The notes beneath the pieces were generated by a model. The model searched no databases, was not told the DNA's origin, and saw nothing but the letters and a program-made list of their open reading frames with translations. Shown here one piece after another: positions 15,238 to 25,324 of a DNA stretch of 64,000 bases (positions are counted from its first letter, which is position 1; the number at the start of each line of letters is the position of its first letter). The DNA is from Pseudomonas sp. 14P_8.1_Bac3 (GTDB lineage Bacteria > Pseudomonadota > Gammaproteobacteria > Pseudomonadales > Pseudomonadaceae): positions 97,673 to 161,672 of the forward strand of contig NZ_JANLOD010000047.1 of assembly GCF_025466085.1 (NCBI RefSeq). Direction: 5' to 3'. The translations under genes and the position numbers were made by a program.

Positions 15238-17613
15238 TTAGAACGTCTGGCCGAGGGAGAATTGGAACACTTGAGTTTCAGCCTGATCCGGTTTCTTGAC
15301 CGGCATGGCCAACGCGAAACTCAGAGGCCCCAACGCGGTAACCCATGTCACACCCACACCGACAGAACTGGCCATGTTGCTCAGGCTGATGTCGTTGCAC
15401 TTGGTATTGGACGATGAACCGTTCGCATTGGTGGTGTCTTTGCACTGCGAGTCAAATACGTTACCCACGTCCCAGAATACCGAGGTACGCAGGGAACGCT
15501 GATCCTTCACGAACGGCAGAGGGAACAGAACCTCGACACCGCCCTGGATCAGGACGTTACCACCAAACGGCAGCGGATCCTGGTCCGGGTCAAGCGCCGT
15601 ACCCGGGTTGGTGCCACGACTCGGCGTACTGCGAGGACCCAGGGTGCTGTCCTTGAAGCCACGAACCGAGTTGAAACCACCAGCATAGTAGTTTTCATAG
15701 AACGGCAAGCCGTCGGTCGAACCGTAACCATCGCCATAACCGAGTTCGGTGTGCAGACGCATGGTGTAGTTTTCGCTCAGCGGCTGGAACAGCTGGCCAC
15801 GGTAGTCGAGTTTGAAGAACGACAGGTCGCTGCCAGGGGTAGTGGTTTCCAGCACCAGGCTTTGGGAATGACCACGGGTCGCCAGCACGCCTTTGTTCAA
15901 GGTCGATTCGGACCAACCGGCCGACGCCTTGAAGTTCAGGTAGTTGTCGCCTTCCTTGTTAACGAAGTCGAAGATCTCGTCAACGGTGTACAGGCCAGTC
16001 TTGATCTTGTCCTGTTGTGCGGTCAGGCCGAAGGTCAGACGCGATGTTTCGCTGATCGGGTAACCGACGCTTACGCCAGCACCCAGGCTGTCCACGGCAT
16101 AGCTGGCTACGTCGACGTCGAGGTCTTTGTAATCGGTGGTGCGATAGAACGCATTGTAACCCAGGCTCACACCGTCAGCGGTCCAGTAGGGGTCGACATA
16201 ACCGAAGTTATAGCGGCTCTGGTATTCACTACGGGTCAAGCCGACGCTGACTTTGTTACCGGTACCCAGGAAGTTGTTCTGGGTGATCGAACCACCGAGG
16301 ATCAGACCAGCGCTCTGTGCGAAGCCGACGCTGGCGGTAATCGAACCGGACGCTTGTTCTTCAACGGTGTAGTTCACGTCAACCTGGTCATCGACACCCG
16401 GAACGGCCGGGGTTTCGACGTTGACTTCCTTGAAGAAGCCCAGGCGCTCAAGACGGGTCTTGGACTGGTCGATCAGATAAGTCGAAGCCCAGCCACCTTC
16501 CATCTGACGCATTTCACGGCGCAGCACTTCGTCCTCGGACTTGGTGTTGCCGCGGAAGTTGATGCGGTTGACATAGGCACGCTTGCCCGGATCGACGGCG
16601 AAAGTGATGTCTACGGTGTGGTCTTCATCGTGAGGCTGAGGCACGCCGTTGACGTTGGCGAAGGTATAGCCCTCGTTACCCAGACGGCGGGTGATCAGTT
16701 CGGAGGTAGTGGTCATCAGCTTGCGCGAGAACACCTGACCTTTTTGCACCAACAGCAACGATTTGACCTGGTCTTCAGGGACTTTCAGGTCACCGCTGAG
16801 CTTGACGTCACGAACGGTGTATTTCTCCCCTTCGTTGACGTTGACGGTGATGTAGACGTGTTTCTTGTCCGGGGTGATGGACACCTGGGTCGACGCGATA
16901 TCCATGTTGATATAGCCGCGGTCCAGGTAGTACGAACGCAGACGTTCCAGGTCACCGGACAGTTTTTCGCGAGCATACTTGTCGTCGTTCTTGAAGAACG
17001 ACAACCAGTTGGTGGTCTTGAGTTCGAACAGGTCGATCAGGTCGTCATCAGGGAAGACGGTGTTACCCACCACGTTGATGTGCTGGATGGCCGCGACGGT
17101 GCCTTCATTGATGTTGACCTTGAGGCCAACGCGGTTGCGCGGCTGCGGCACCACTTCGGTATCGACGGTGGCCGAGTAGCGACCTTGGGCGACGTATTGG
17201 CGTTGCAGTTCGTTACGCACGCCTTCGAGGGTGGCGCGCTGGAAGATCTCGCCTTCGGCCAGACCGGATTGCTTGAGGCCTTTCATCAGGTCTTCAGTGG
17301 AGATCGCCTTGTTACCCTCGATCTCGATACTCGCGACTGACGGGCGTTCGACTACCGTGATGACCAGGACGTTGCCATCGCGGCCCAGCTGGATATCTTG
17401 AAAGAACCCGGTTTTGAACAGCGCACGAGTGGATTCCACCAGGCGACGATCATCCGCCTGTTCACCGACGTTCAACGGCAAGGCACCAAAGACGCTACCC
17501 GCGGAGACCCGCTGGAGGCCATTGACGCGAATATCAGAGATAGTGAAGGACTCGGCGTGAACTTCGGCGATCATCAATACGGTGAGAACCGCAGTTAGCA
17601 GCAGACGTTTCAT
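15238..17613 (-). CDS. bamA: Outer membrane protein assembly factor BamA
   Basis: Central Omp85 channel that inserts beta-barrel proteins into the outer membrane. 791 residues from ATG 17613 (MKRLLLTAVL), with a signal peptide ending at about HAES. Five POTRA domains follow (ISDIRVNGLQRVSAGSVF is the first, KEVNVETPAVPGVDDQVDV in the last), then a 16-strand barrel. The conserved loop-6 motif VRGF is in GGFNSVRGFKDSTLG, and the chain ends in Phe (FSLGQTF), the usual outer-membrane sorting signal. A hairpin terminator separates it from rseP. Confidence 0.98.
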   Translation of the reverse strand: MKRLLLTAVLTVLMIAEVHAESFTISDIRVNGLQRVSAGSVFGALPLNVGEQADDRRLVESTRALFKTGFFQDIQLGRDGNVLVITVVERPSVASIEIEGNKAISTEDLMKGLKQSGLAEGEIFQRATLEGVRNELQRQYVAQGRYSATVDTEVVPQPRNRVGLKVNINEGTVAAIQHINVVGNTVFPDDDLIDLFELKTTNWLSFFKNDDKYAREKLSGDLERLRSYYLDRGYINMDIASTQVSITPDKKHVYITVNVNEGEKYTVRDVKLSGDLKVPEDQVKSLLLVQKGQVFSRKLMTTTSELITRRLGNEGYTFANVNGVPQPHDEDHTVDITFAVDPGKRAYVNRINFRGNTKSEDEVLRREMRQMEGGWASTYLIDQSKTRLERLGFFKEVNVETPAVPGVDDQVDVNYTVEEQASGSITASVGFAQSAGLILGGSITQNNFLGTGNKVSVGLTRSEYQSRYNFGYVDPYWTADGVSLGYNAFYRTTDYKDLDVDVASYAVDSLGAGVSVGYPISETSRLTFGLTAQQDKIKTGLYTVDEIFDFVNKEGDNYLNFKASAGWSESTLNKGVLATRGHSQSLVLETTTPGSDLSFFKLDYRGQLFQPLSENYTMRLHTELGYGDGYGSTDGLPFYENYYAGGFNSVRGFKDSTLGPRSTPSRGTNPGTALDPDQDPLPFGGNVLIQGGVEVLFPLPFVKDQRSLRTSVFWDVGNVFDSQCKDTTNANGSSSNTKCNDISLSNMASSVGVGVTWVTALGPLSFALAMPVKKPDQAETQVFQFSLGQTF

Positions 17614-17648
17614 GAAGTCCTTTCTTATTCCAACTGGCAATAAACAAA

Positions 17649-17667
17649 CTGCCGCAAAATGCGGCAG
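17649..17667 (-). terminator. Intrinsic terminator-like hairpin between rseP and bamA
   Basis: CTGCCGCA pairs perfectly with TGCGGCAG across a three-base loop. On the minus strand TTTGTTTATT follows. It lies about 20 bases after the rseP stop and 36 bases before the bamA ATG, so it may reduce read-through into bamA. Confidence 0.8.
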
Positions 17668-17687
17668 ATTCGCAATTCAGCGAAGTG

Positions 17688-19040
17688 TTACAGACGGCCC
17701 AAATCATTGACCAGAGCAAGCAACATCACCCCGACCACCAAACTGATGCCGATCTGTATCCCCCAACCCTGCACCCGATCTGACAAGGGACGACCACGCG
17801 CCCACTCGATCAGATAAAACAACAAATGCCCCCCATCCAGTACAGGAATGGGCAACAAATTCAGAACCCCCAGGCTAATACTCAGATAAGCAAGGAAATT
17901 CAGGAAATCAGCGACGCCCGACTGGGCAGAAGCGCCCGCCACTTTAGCAATGGTTATCGGTCCACTCAAGTTTTTTACCGAGAGCTCGCCGAACAACATT
18001 TTCTTGAGCGAATCGAGGGTCAGTACGCTCATGGTCCAGGTGCGTCGCGCCCCTTCGCCAATCGCTGCCAAAGGCCCGTAACTGACCTCGCGAACCATCT
18101 CGGGCGGCCAGTCGATCGGCTTCACCCCGGCGCCCAGATAACCACTGGGTGCCTTGCTTTCGCCGCGAGCGGCCAGGGTCACAGGGACGTCGATTTGAGC
18201 ACCATCGCGCTCGACCCGCAGCAGAATTTTGGTATCCGGATGCATACGAACACTGTCGACGACCTGTTGCCAGTCATCGACCGCCTTGCCATCCAGCGCC
18301 AGCAAGCGGTCGCCAGTCTTCAGGCCGGCAGCCTGTGCCGGGCCTTTCGGATCGAGTTCAGCCAGGACCGGGGGCAATGCCGGACGCCATGGGCGAATAC
18401 CCAGCGAACGGATCGGATCCGGCTCGTCGGCCCCCTTGAGCCATTTGTCCAGTACCAGCTCACGGGGCGAATCCGCCGCGGAACCTTGCTCACGGACCAG
18501 CACCTGAAGTGAACCGCTCTCACCGAGACGACGCACCAGCTGCAGATTCACCGCCCCCCAACCCGACGTCGGCTCGCCATCGATGGCGACAATTTCCTGG
18601 CCCGGGCTCAAACCGGCCTGCGCCGCGATGCTGCCGGATTCAACGGCACCAATGACCGGGCGCACCTGCTCGCTGCCGAGCATCGCGAGCACCCAGAAAA
18701 AAATCATCGCCAGTAAGAAGTTGGCAATCGGCCCAGCCGACACAATGGCAATGCGCTGGCGGACGGACTTGCGGTTGAACGACTGATCGAGCTGATCGAC
18801 TGGAACTTCGCCTTCGCGCTCGTCGAGCATCTTCACGTAGCCGCCCAGGGGGATCGCGGCGACGACGAACTCAGTGCCTTTCTTGTCGTGCCAGCGCAGC
18901 AATGGCATGCCGAAGCCCACGGAGAAACGCAGCACTTTGACCCCACAGCGACGCGCGACCCAGAAATGGCCGAACTCGTGGAAGGTGACCAGCACGCCCA
19001 GGGCTACCAGGGTGCCGACAATCATATAGAGCGCGCTCAT
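17688..19040 (-). CDS. rseP: Site-2 intramembrane protease RseP
   Basis: Zinc metalloprotease of the inner membrane that makes the second cut in anti-sigma factors such as RseA/MucA, releasing the envelope-stress sigma factor, and also clears signal peptides. 450 residues: HEFGH zinc motif at residues 21-25 in the first transmembrane helix, two PDZ domains in the middle (GLSPGQEIVAIDGEPT and GLKTGDRLLALDGKAV), and the third zinc-ligand motif LLPIPVLDGGH near the C terminus, followed by the last helix. Confidence 0.97.
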   Translation of the reverse strand: MSALYMIVGTLVALGVLVTFHEFGHFWVARRCGVKVLRFSVGFGMPLLRWHDKKGTEFVVAAIPLGGYVKMLDEREGEVPVDQLDQSFNRKSVRQRIAIVSAGPIANFLLAMIFFWVLAMLGSEQVRPVIGAVESGSIAAQAGLSPGQEIVAIDGEPTSGWGAVNLQLVRRLGESGSLQVLVREQGSAADSPRELVLDKWLKGADEPDPIRSLGIRPWRPALPPVLAELDPKGPAQAAGLKTGDRLLALDGKAVDDWQQVVDSVRMHPDTKILLRVERDGAQIDVPVTLAARGESKAPSGYLGAGVKPIDWPPEMVREVSYGPLAAIGEGARRTWTMSVLTLDSLKKMLFGELSVKNLSGPITIAKVAGASAQSGVADFLNFLAYLSISLGVLNLLPIPVLDGGHLLFYLIEWARGRPLSDRVQGWGIQIGISLVVGVMLLALVNDLGRL

Positions 19041-19093
19041 CTATTTTCTCCGCAATCCTATCCAGTGCTGCATGGGTCAACGTGTTTCAGCAC

Positions 19094-20284
19094 TTACCGC
19101 CCGTGACGACTCAGCCATTGTTCGACCAGGACTCGCGCTTTCGCGTCAGCCGTGAACACCGCTTCGAGATCATCCACCGCAACCACAGGCTCGAGATTCA
19201 ATACCTCTTCGATGATACTCGCGATTTCCAGATAGCGAACCCGCCCGTCGAGAAAGGCCGCGACCGCCACTTCATTCGCGGCATTCAGCATGGCTGGCGC
19301 ACTGTTACCGGCCTCAGCGGCCTGACGCGCCAGGCGCAGGCACGGAAAACGCTCTTCATCGGGAGCCTGAAAATCCAGGCGGGCGATGGCGAACAGGTCC
19401 AGCGGTGCCACACCCGAATCGATGCGCTCAGGCCAGGCCAGGGCATTGGCGATCGGCGTGCGCATGTCGGGGTTGCCCAGTTGGGCCAGTACCGAACCGT
19501 CGATGTAGTCGACCAGCGAATGAATCACGCTTTGCGGGTGAATCACCACTTCAACCTGAGACGGCCTGGCATCGAACAGCCAGCAGGCCTCGATCAGTTC
19601 GAGCCCCTTGTTCATCATGCTTGCTGAATCCACCGAAATCTTGCGCCCCATGGACCAGGTCGGATGCGCACAGGCTTGATCAGGAGTCACATTGGCCAGT
19701 TCGGCCAGCGGTGTCTGTCGGAACGGACCACCAGAGGCTGTCAGCAGAATCCGACGCACCCCCACCACTCCGAGCCCACGGGAGAAATCTTGCGGCATGC
19801 ACTGGAAAATCGCGTTGTGCTCGCTGTCGATCGGCAGCAAGACCGAACCGCTTTTACGCACCGCTTGCATGAACAGCGCGCCGGACATCACCAGCGCTTC
19901 TTTATTGGCCAGGAGGATTTTCTTGCCTGCCTCCACCGCCGCCAGCGTCGGACGCAAGCCCGCCGCTCCAACGATGGCCGCCATGACCGTGTCGACTTCA
20001 GGATCGGAAGCGACCTGACACAGACCATCCTCCCCGACCAGAACGCGAGTCGACAAACCGGCGGCACGCAAGTCGTCCTGCAACACTCGGGCAGCGCCCT
20101 GCTCCGGCACTACGGCGAACTTCGGCGAATAGCGGACGCAGAGCGCAAGCAACTCGCTCAAACGCGTGAAGCCGCTCAAGGCAAACACCTGATAACGCTC
20201 GGGATGACGGGCAATGACATCGAGCGTGCTCAGACCGATCGAACCGGTTGCCCCCAGAACGGTGATTTGCTGCGGGCGGCTCAC
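19094..20284 (-). CDS. dxr: 1-deoxy-D-xylulose 5-phosphate reductoisomerase
   Basis: Converts DXP to methylerythritol 4-phosphate with NADPH, the committed step of non-mevalonate isoprenoid synthesis (also called ispC). 396 residues. NADPH-binding motif [16 protein letters not shown] at the start; [12 protein letters not shown]; the metal and substrate site [15 protein letters not shown]; and [17 protein letters not shown]. The GTG at 20284 is the start: it overlaps the cdsA stop as GTGA, and the frame upstream of it is not conserved. Its product feeds UppS, encoded two genes upstream. Confidence 0.96.
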   Translation of the reverse strand: MSRPQQITVLGATGSIGLSTLDVIARHPERYQVFALSGFTRLSELLALCVRYSPKFAVVPEQGAARVLQDDLRAAGLSTRVLVGEDGLCQVASDPEVDTVMAAIVGAAGLRPTLAAVEAGKKILLANKEALVMSGALFMQAVRKSGSVLLPIDSEHNAIFQCMPQDFSRGLGVVGVRRILLTASGGPFRQTPLAELANVTPDQACAHPTWSMGRKISVDSASMMNKGLELIEACWLFDARPSQVEVVIHPQSVIHSLVDYIDGSVLAQLGNPDMRTPIANALAWPERIDSGVAPLDLFAIARLDFQAPDEERFPCLRLARQAAEAGNSAPAMLNAANEVAVAAFLDGRVRYLEIASIIEEVLNLEPVVAVDDLEAVFTADAKARVLVEQWLSRHGR

Positions 20285-21087
20285 GGTGCCGCCATCCACA
20301 ACAGCACGGCGAATACAGGGATCGCGGCGGTCAGGCTGTCGATGCGATCCAGTACACCGCCGTGACCCGGCAGCAAATTACTGCTGTCCTTGATTCCGGA
20401 CTGGCGCTTGAACATGCTTTCGGTGAGGTCGCCCACCACCGAGATGAAGACGATGATGGCCGCGCCGATCAAGCCCTTGAACAGCTCGGCAACCGTCCAG
20501 TCGCGAACCAGGCCGACGATGAGGGTGATCACGAGACTCAACGCCAGGCCGCCGTACACGCCTTCCCAGCTCTTGCCGGGACTGACCAGCGGCGCGAGCT
20601 TGCGCTTGCCGAATGCGCGACCGGAAAAATAGGCACCGATGTCAGCGCCCCAGACCAGCACCATCACCGCCATGATCAGCCAGTTGCCCAAGGGCTCCTG
20701 CTTGATCTGGACCAGACCTTGCCACGCGGGCAGCAGGATCAGCAGGCCGATCGCCAGCTTGCAGGCAGCACTGGACCAGAGTTCGCTGGAGCGCGGATAG
20801 GTCAGCACCAGGTACGTCGCCACGGCCCACCACAGCACCGAAGCGCCGAGCACCCAGGGCGCCAACCCCGGCAGGATGTACATGACGAACAACATCAACG
20901 CGACCACCGCTGCAAAGGCGACGCGAATCGATTGAGCTTCAAAACCGGCCAGTCGCGCCCATTCCCAGGCACCGAGGGTCACGACCAGCCCGATGAACAG
21001 CGCGAAGCCGGAGCCTTCGAGCAGGAAAAACCCGCACAAGGCGATCGGCAGCAGGATCAGCGCAGTGATGATTCGTTGTTTAAGCAT
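20281..21087 (-). CDS. cdsA: Phosphatidate cytidylyltransferase
   Basis: Makes CDP-diacylglycerol from phosphatidic acid and CTP, the branch point to all phospholipids. 268 residues, with about seven or eight hydrophobic helices. [13 protein letters not shown] and the C-terminal family signature, [18 protein letters not shown] followed by [14 protein letters not shown], carry the acidic metal-binding residues. Its ATG overlaps the uppS stop (TAATG) and its stop overlaps the dxr GTG, so the three genes look translationally coupled. Confidence 0.97.
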   Translation of the reverse strand: MLKQRIITALILLPIALCGFFLLEGSGFALFIGLVVTLGAWEWARLAGFEAQSIRVAFAAVVALMLFVMYILPGLAPWVLGASVLWWAVATYLVLTYPRSSELWSSAACKLAIGLLILLPAWQGLVQIKQEPLGNWLIMAVMVLVWGADIGAYFSGRAFGKRKLAPLVSPGKSWEGVYGGLALSLVITLIVGLVRDWTVAELFKGLIGAAIIVFISVVGDLTESMFKRQSGIKDSSNLLPGHGGVLDRIDSLTAAIPVFAVLLWMAAP

Positions 21088-21842
21088 TAAACCCGGGCTC
21101 CAGCCTCGACCTGCTCGCTCGTTTTACCGAAGCGGCGCTGGCGAGAAGCGAAATCGGCCAGCGCGGTGCGCATGGCGTCGTGTTTGAAGTCCGGCCAGAA
21201 CAGGTCGGAGAAGTACAACTCGGCGTAGGCCAGTTGCCACAGCAGGAAGTTACTGATGCGGTGTTCGCCACCGGTACGAATGCACAGGTCCGGCAACGGC
21301 AGGTCGCCGGTGGCCAGACAGGTTTGCAACAGCTCCGGGGTAATGTCTTCCGGGCGCAGATGGCCGGCCTGGACTTCCCGCGCCAAACGCTGTGCGGCTT
21401 GCGCGATGTCCCACTGACCGCCGTAGTTGGCGGCGATCTGCAGGACGAAGCGATTCGCCCCCGCCGTCATTGCCTCGGCTTCACGCATGGCTGCCTGAAG
21501 CTCCGGGTGAAAGCGCGAACGATCGCCAATGATGCGCAGACTGATGTTGTTGTCGTTCAGGCGCTTGGCCTCGCGACGCAACGCCTTGAAGAAAAGGTCC
21601 ATCAAGGCACTGACTTCATCGGCCGGGCGCTGCCAGTTCTCACTGGAAAAGGCAAACAGGGTCAATACCTCGACCTTGGCTTCGGCACACACTTCGATCA
21701 CTGCACGAACCGCATCAACACCCGCTTTATGCCCGGCGACACCCGGCATAAAGCGTTTTTTCGCCCAGCGATTATTACCATCCATGATGATCGCGACATG
21801 GCGCGGCACCGAGGACGGCGCACCCTGCTTGGTCTTTTCCAT
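21087..21842 (-). CDS. uppS: Undecaprenyl diphosphate synthase
   Basis: Cis-prenyltransferase that makes the C55 lipid carrier for peptidoglycan and O-antigen. 251 residues. The diphosphate-binding Asp is in IIMDGNNRWAKKR, with FAFSSENWQRP and the C-terminal RTGGEHRISNFLLWQLAYAE signature. The first 12 residues (EKTKQGAPSSVPR) are a variable leader. It is followed by cdsA with a one-base overlap. Confidence 0.97.
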   Translation of the reverse strand: MEKTKQGAPSSVPRHVAIIMDGNNRWAKKRFMPGVAGHKAGVDAVRAVIEVCAEAKVEVLTLFAFSSENWQRPADEVSALMDLFFKALRREAKRLNDNNISLRIIGDRSRFHPELQAAMREAEAMTAGANRFVLQIAANYGGQWDIAQAAQRLAREVQAGHLRPEDITPELLQTCLATGDLPLPDLCIRTGGEHRISNFLLWQLAYAELYFSDLFWPDFKHDAMRTALADFASRQRRFGKTSEQVEAGARV

Positions 21843-21855
21843 GAAAATGCGACCC

Positions 21856-22413
21856 TTATACGGCCATCAGGTCTTTTTCTTTCTTCGCCAAATTCGCGTC
21901 GATTTCAGCCACGTATTTTTTGGTCAGGTCGTCAATTTCGCCGGTGGCGCGACGCTCTTCGTCTTCGCTGATTTCCTTTTCCTTGACCAGATCCTTGAGC
22001 TGGCTGTTCGCGTCACGACGAATGTTGCGCACGGCAACACGGGCGTCCTCGGCAACATCACGAGCCTGCTTGGTGAAGCCCTTGCGGGTTTCTTCGGTCA
22101 GGGCCGGCATGGAGATCAGCAGCAACTCACCCAGGTTGGTCGGGTTGAGGTTCAGACCCGCGCTACCGATGGCCTTGTCGACAGCACCGAGCATGTTGCG
22201 CTCAAAGGCAACCACTTGCAGGGTACGGGCATCTTTGACGGTGATGTTCGCCACTTGCTTGATCGGGGTGTCGGAACCGTAATACGGCACCATCACGCCT
22301 TCCAGAATGCTCGGATGCGCCTGGCCGGTACGAATGCGACCGAAGTTGTGCGCCAGGGATTCGACGGATTTCTGCATGCGCTCTTGAGCGTCTTTCTTGA
22401 TTTCGTTGATCAT
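21856..22413 (-). CDS. frr: Ribosome recycling factor
   Basis: Splits post-termination ribosomes together with EF-G. 185 residues, the exact family length. The long three-helix bundle contains [14 protein letters not shown] and DGLTEE-like segments such as [12 protein letters not shown], then [12 protein letters not shown] near the hinge. Its ATG overlaps the pyrH stop by four bases, coupling it to the UMP kinase gene as in most gammaproteobacteria. Confidence 0.97.
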   Translation of the reverse strand: MINEIKKDAQERMQKSVESLAHNFGRIRTGQAHPSILEGVMVPYYGSDTPIKQVANITVKDARTLQVVAFERNMLGAVDKAIGSAGLNLNPTNLGELLLISMPALTEETRKGFTKQARDVAEDARVAVRNIRRDANSQLKDLVKEKEISEDEERRATGEIDDLTKKYVAEIDANLAKKEKDLMAV

Positions 22414-23153
22414 TGTTGGCCTTCCTCGATCAGGGTCCCTTCAGCGCCGCCATGCACGATGTTCAGCAGGGCGCCGGGCTTGTTCATGTTAAATACGCGC
22501 AACGGCATCTTGTGGTCGCGGCACAGGCAAATGGCCGTCAGATCCATCACACCCAGCTTGCGATCCAGTACTTCATCGTAGGTCAGATGATCGAACTTCT
22601 CGGCATGCGGGTCCTTGAATGGATCGGCGGTGTAGACACCATCGACCTTGGTCGCTTTCAACACGACGTCGGCGTCGATTTCGATCGCACGCAAGCAGGC
22701 TGCCGAATCCGTGGTGAAGAACGGATTGCCGGTACCGGCCGCGAAGATCACGACTTCCTTGGCGTTCAGGTGGCGCATGGCTTTGCGGCGGTCGTAGTGG
22801 TCAGTCACGCCGACCATGGAAATGGCCGACATCACGATGGCCGAGATATTGGCACGTTCCAGCGCATCACGCATCGCGAGGGCGTTCATCACAGTGGCCA
22901 GCATGCCCATGTGGTCACCGGTAACCCGATCCATGCCGGCCGCGCTCAGCGCTGCACCGCGGAACAGGTTGCCGCCGCCAATCACCAGACCGACCTGGAC
23001 ACCGATACCGACCAACTGGCCGACTTCCAGTGCCATGCGATCCAGAACTTTCGGATCGATCCCGAACTCTTCCGAGCCCATCAGGGCCTCGCCGCTAAGC
23101 TTGAGTAGAATGCGTTTATAGCGAGCCTGATAACCACTGCCCTGCTGAGCCAT
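22410..23153 (-). CDS. pyrH: UMP kinase
   Basis: Phosphorylates UMP to UDP; hexameric, allosterically controlled by GTP and UTP in the family. 247 residues of the amino-acid-kinase fold. [13 protein letters not shown] binds phosphate, GGGNLFRG and [19 protein letters not shown] contact UMP, and [17 protein letters not shown] is the nucleotide loop. It is the first gene after the tsf terminator, so a promoter is expected within 23154-23305, but none is clear by eye. Confidence 0.97.
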   Translation of the reverse strand: MAQQGSGYQARYKRILLKLSGEALMGSEEFGIDPKVLDRMALEVGQLVGIGVQVGLVIGGGNLFRGAALSAAGMDRVTGDHMGMLATVMNALAMRDALERANISAIVMSAISMVGVTDHYDRRKAMRHLNAKEVVIFAAGTGNPFFTTDSAACLRAIEIDADVVLKATKVDGVYTADPFKDPHAEKFDHLTYDEVLDRKLGVMDLTAICLCRDHKMPLRVFNMNKPGALLNIVHGGAEGTLIEEGQQ

Positions 23154-23305
23154 TGCGAATCTCTCCTGCGGCGTATTTTAAAAATTCTTTGCGAGCTGTT
23201 TACAGCTGGCGTTCACTCTAGCTTGGCGCTGCTTCAGCGCCATCGGAACATGGCTTTGTAAGCCAGTTCCAAAGGGAAACCAATAAAAACTTGGTACCCC
23301 ATCTG

Positions 23306-23339
23306 AAAAGAGGCTGCGCGCGTAAGCGGGCAGCCTCTT
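23306..23339 (-). terminator. Intrinsic terminator after tsf
   Basis: AAGAGGCTGC on one side pairs with GCAGCCTCTT on the other around a GC-rich loop. On the minus strand the right side ends in TTTTC. It lies about 25 bases past the tsf stop. Confidence 0.85.
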
Positions 23340-23362
23340 CAGGGCGACAGTTAAAAACCGTC

Positions 23363-24226
23363 TTATTGCTTGGCGGCAGCCAGCTGGGCAGCAACTTCTT
23401 CAGCGAAGTTGTCGACCGGCTTCTCGATGCCTTCGCCTACTTTGAAGTAGGTGAAGGAAACGATTTCAGCACCGGCTTTCTTGGCCAGTTCGCCAACCTT
23501 GATTTCAGGGTTCTTGACGAACGCCTGCTCAACCAGGCTCGCTTCAGCCAAGAACTTGCTGATACGGCCTTTGACCATGTTTTCAACAATGTTTTCTGGC
23601 TTGCCTTTGATTTTTTCTTCGTTCAGCTGCAGGAACACGGCTTTTTCGCGCTCGATCGCTTCAGCGGAAACTTCCGATGGCAGCAGGAACTCAGGGTTGC
23701 TGGCCGCTACGTGCATGGCGATGTCTTTGGCCAGCTCAACGTTGCCGCCCTTCAGAACAACCGCAACACCGATCTTGTTACCGTGCAGGTAACCACCAAC
23801 CACATCACCCTCAACGCGGGTCAGGCGACGGATGTTGACGTTTTCGCCAACCTTGCCGACCAGCACCAGACGATCGGCTTCTTGAGCTTCGATCAGCGGA
23901 GCGACATCAGTCAGCTTGTCAGCGAATGCTTTTTCAACGCTGGAAGCCACGAATGCCTTGAAGTCGTCCTGAAGAGCCAGGAAGTCGGTCTGCGAGTTCA
24001 CTTCCAGAAGAACGGCGGATTTACCGTCTTCCTTCAGCGCGATAGCGCCTTCAGCAGCGACGTTGCCTGCTTTCTTGGCAGCCTTGATGGCGCCCGAAGC
24101 ACGCATGTCATCAATGGCTTTTTCGATGTCGCCGCCAGCCTTGGTCAAGGCCTTTTTGCAATCCATCATGCCTTCGCCAGTACGCTCGCGCAGTTCTTTG
24201 ACCAACGCTGCAGTAATCTCTGCCAT
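23363..24226 (-). CDS. tsf: Elongation factor Ts
   Basis: Guanine-nucleotide exchange factor for EF-Tu. 287 residues from ATG 24226 (MAEITAALVKELRERTG); upstream in-frame codons are not conserved. The N-terminal UBA-like module has TGEGMMDCKKALTKAGGD, and the core has the TDFLALQ motif that contacts EF-Tu Mg2+ site residues. It follows rpsB on the same strand, across a hairpin that probably lets part of the transcription through. Confidence 0.98.
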   Translation of the reverse strand: MAEITAALVKELRERTGEGMMDCKKALTKAGGDIEKAIDDMRASGAIKAAKKAGNVAAEGAIALKEDGKSAVLLEVNSQTDFLALQDDFKAFVASSVEKAFADKLTDVAPLIEAQEADRLVLVGKVGENVNIRRLTRVEGDVVGGYLHGNKIGVAVVLKGGNVELAKDIAMHVAASNPEFLLPSEVSAEAIEREKAVFLQLNEEKIKGKPENIVENMVKGRISKFLAEASLVEQAFVKNPEIKVGELAKKAGAEIVSFTYFKVGEGIEKPVDNFAEEVAAQLAAAKQ

Positions 24227-24363
24227 TTCAAAATTCCTCTTGGATAGGTTTTCAACCATTCCACCCGATCGAACGGGCGTTCAATTCTTCCCGAACCACC
24301 TTTGTTAGCCGCTGCACGTTACAGAAGCTGTAGCTGCGCTGCCGACAAATGGTTTTCGAGGTG

Positions 24364-24392
24364 GCAAAAAGGGGGCCAAGCCCCCTTTTTGC
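24364..24392 (-). terminator. Hairpin between rpsB and tsf
   Basis: GCAAAAAGGGGG pairs perfectly with CCCCCTTTTTGC over a five-base loop. The symmetric A/T flanks make it terminator-like on both strands. Because rpsB and tsf are normally co-transcribed, it probably acts as a partial terminator or an mRNA-stability element. Confidence 0.8.
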
Positions 24393-24418
24393 TTACTGAG
24401 TCAACGCCAAGGCGTCAA

Positions 24419-25156
24419 TTACTCAGCTGCAGCTGCCGGAGCTTCTTCGACGAACTGCTCGGTGCCACCAGCAACGTGGTTGCGACCGCGGATAACAGCG
24501 TCAGCCATCGAACCCATGTACAGCTGGATAGCGCGGATTGCGTCATCGTTGCCTGGGATGATGTAGTCAACGCCTTCCGGGCTGCTGTTGGTATCGACTA
24601 CGCCGATAACCGGGATGCCCAGCTTGTTGGCTTCGGTGATCGCGATGCGCTCGTGATCAACGTCGATAACGAACAGAGCGTCTGGCAGACCGCCCATGTC
24701 CTTGATACCACCCAGGGAACGATCGAGCTTCTCAAGATCGCGAGTGCGCATCAGCGCTTCTTTCTTGGTCAGCTTGGCGAAAGTACCGTCTTCAGCTTGC
24801 ACTTCAAGGTCACGCAGACGCTTGATGGAAGCACGGATGGTTTTGAAGTTGGTCAGCATGCCGCCCAACCACCGGTGATCGACGTACGGCGAACCGCAAC
24901 GTGCTGCTTCTTCAGCAACGATCTTGCCAGCGGAACGCTTGGTGCCGACGAACAGAATCTTGTTTTTGCCCTGGGCCAGGCGCTCTACGAAAGTCAGAGC
25001 TTCGTTGAACATTGGCAGGGTTTTTTCAAGGTTGATGATGTGGATCTTGTTACGCGCGCCGAAAATGTATTTACCCATTTTCGGGTTCCAGTAACGGGTC
25101 TGGTGACCGAAGTGCACACCGGCCTTCAGCATATCGCGCATGTTGACTTGGGACAT
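24419..25156 (-). CDS. rpsB: 30S ribosomal protein S2
   Basis: Small-subunit protein at the head-body junction, required for S1 binding. 245 residues with the usual start [18 protein letters not shown] and the conserved [32 protein letters not shown] and [20 protein letters not shown] segments. The C-terminal tail is alanine-rich (EEAPAAAAE). Its divergent neighbour is map. The leader upstream is structured and may be an autoregulatory site. Confidence 0.98.
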   Translation of the reverse strand: MSQVNMRDMLKAGVHFGHQTRYWNPKMGKYIFGARNKIHIINLEKTLPMFNEALTFVERLAQGKNKILFVGTKRSAGKIVAEEAARCGSPYVDHRWLGGMLTNFKTIRASIKRLRDLEVQAEDGTFAKLTKKEALMRTRDLEKLDRSLGGIKDMGGLPDALFVIDVDHERIAITEANKLGIPVIGVVDTNSSPEGVDYIIPGNDDAIRAIQLYMGSMADAVIRGRNHVAGGTEQFVEEAPAAAAE

Positions 25157-25288
25157 GATAGTTCCTTAATAAGTCGGGTTTGGCCTCCACGTATCCCAAT
25201 GACCAACCAGCAGCATCAGCTGAAGGCACCCAGGTCATCGTGTCGACACGTGTGTGGATTTAAGCCTTTCGGGGTATCCCCGGAAAGC
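25157..25288 (-). promoter_or_regulatory. Structured rpsB 5' leader, possible S2 autoregulatory element
   Basis: Reading toward rpsB, the untranslated leader begins with a CTTTC-CGGGG / CCCCG-AAAG hairpin (about 25265-25286), a second GC-rich segment around the GTGTCGACACG palindrome (25237-25247), and ends with TTAAGGAAC before the ATG. In gammaproteobacteria the rpsB leader is known to bind S2 and repress rpsB-tsf. Assignment here is by position and folding potential only. The rest of the 385-base gap to map holds no gene that I can see. Confidence 0.5.
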
Positions 25289-25295
25289 GGCGCAT

Positions 25296-25324
25296 TTTAT
25301 ATCACAGGGTAGGAAAAAACGGAA
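25296..25324 (-). promoter_or_regulatory. Probable sigma70 promoter of rpsB
   Basis: On the minus strand TTCCGT (25319-25324) and TATAAA (25296-25301) are 17 bases apart, placing the transcript start near 25288. The -10 is good and the -35 weak. An AT-rich T-run between them is compatible with a strong ribosomal promoter. Confidence 0.5.
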
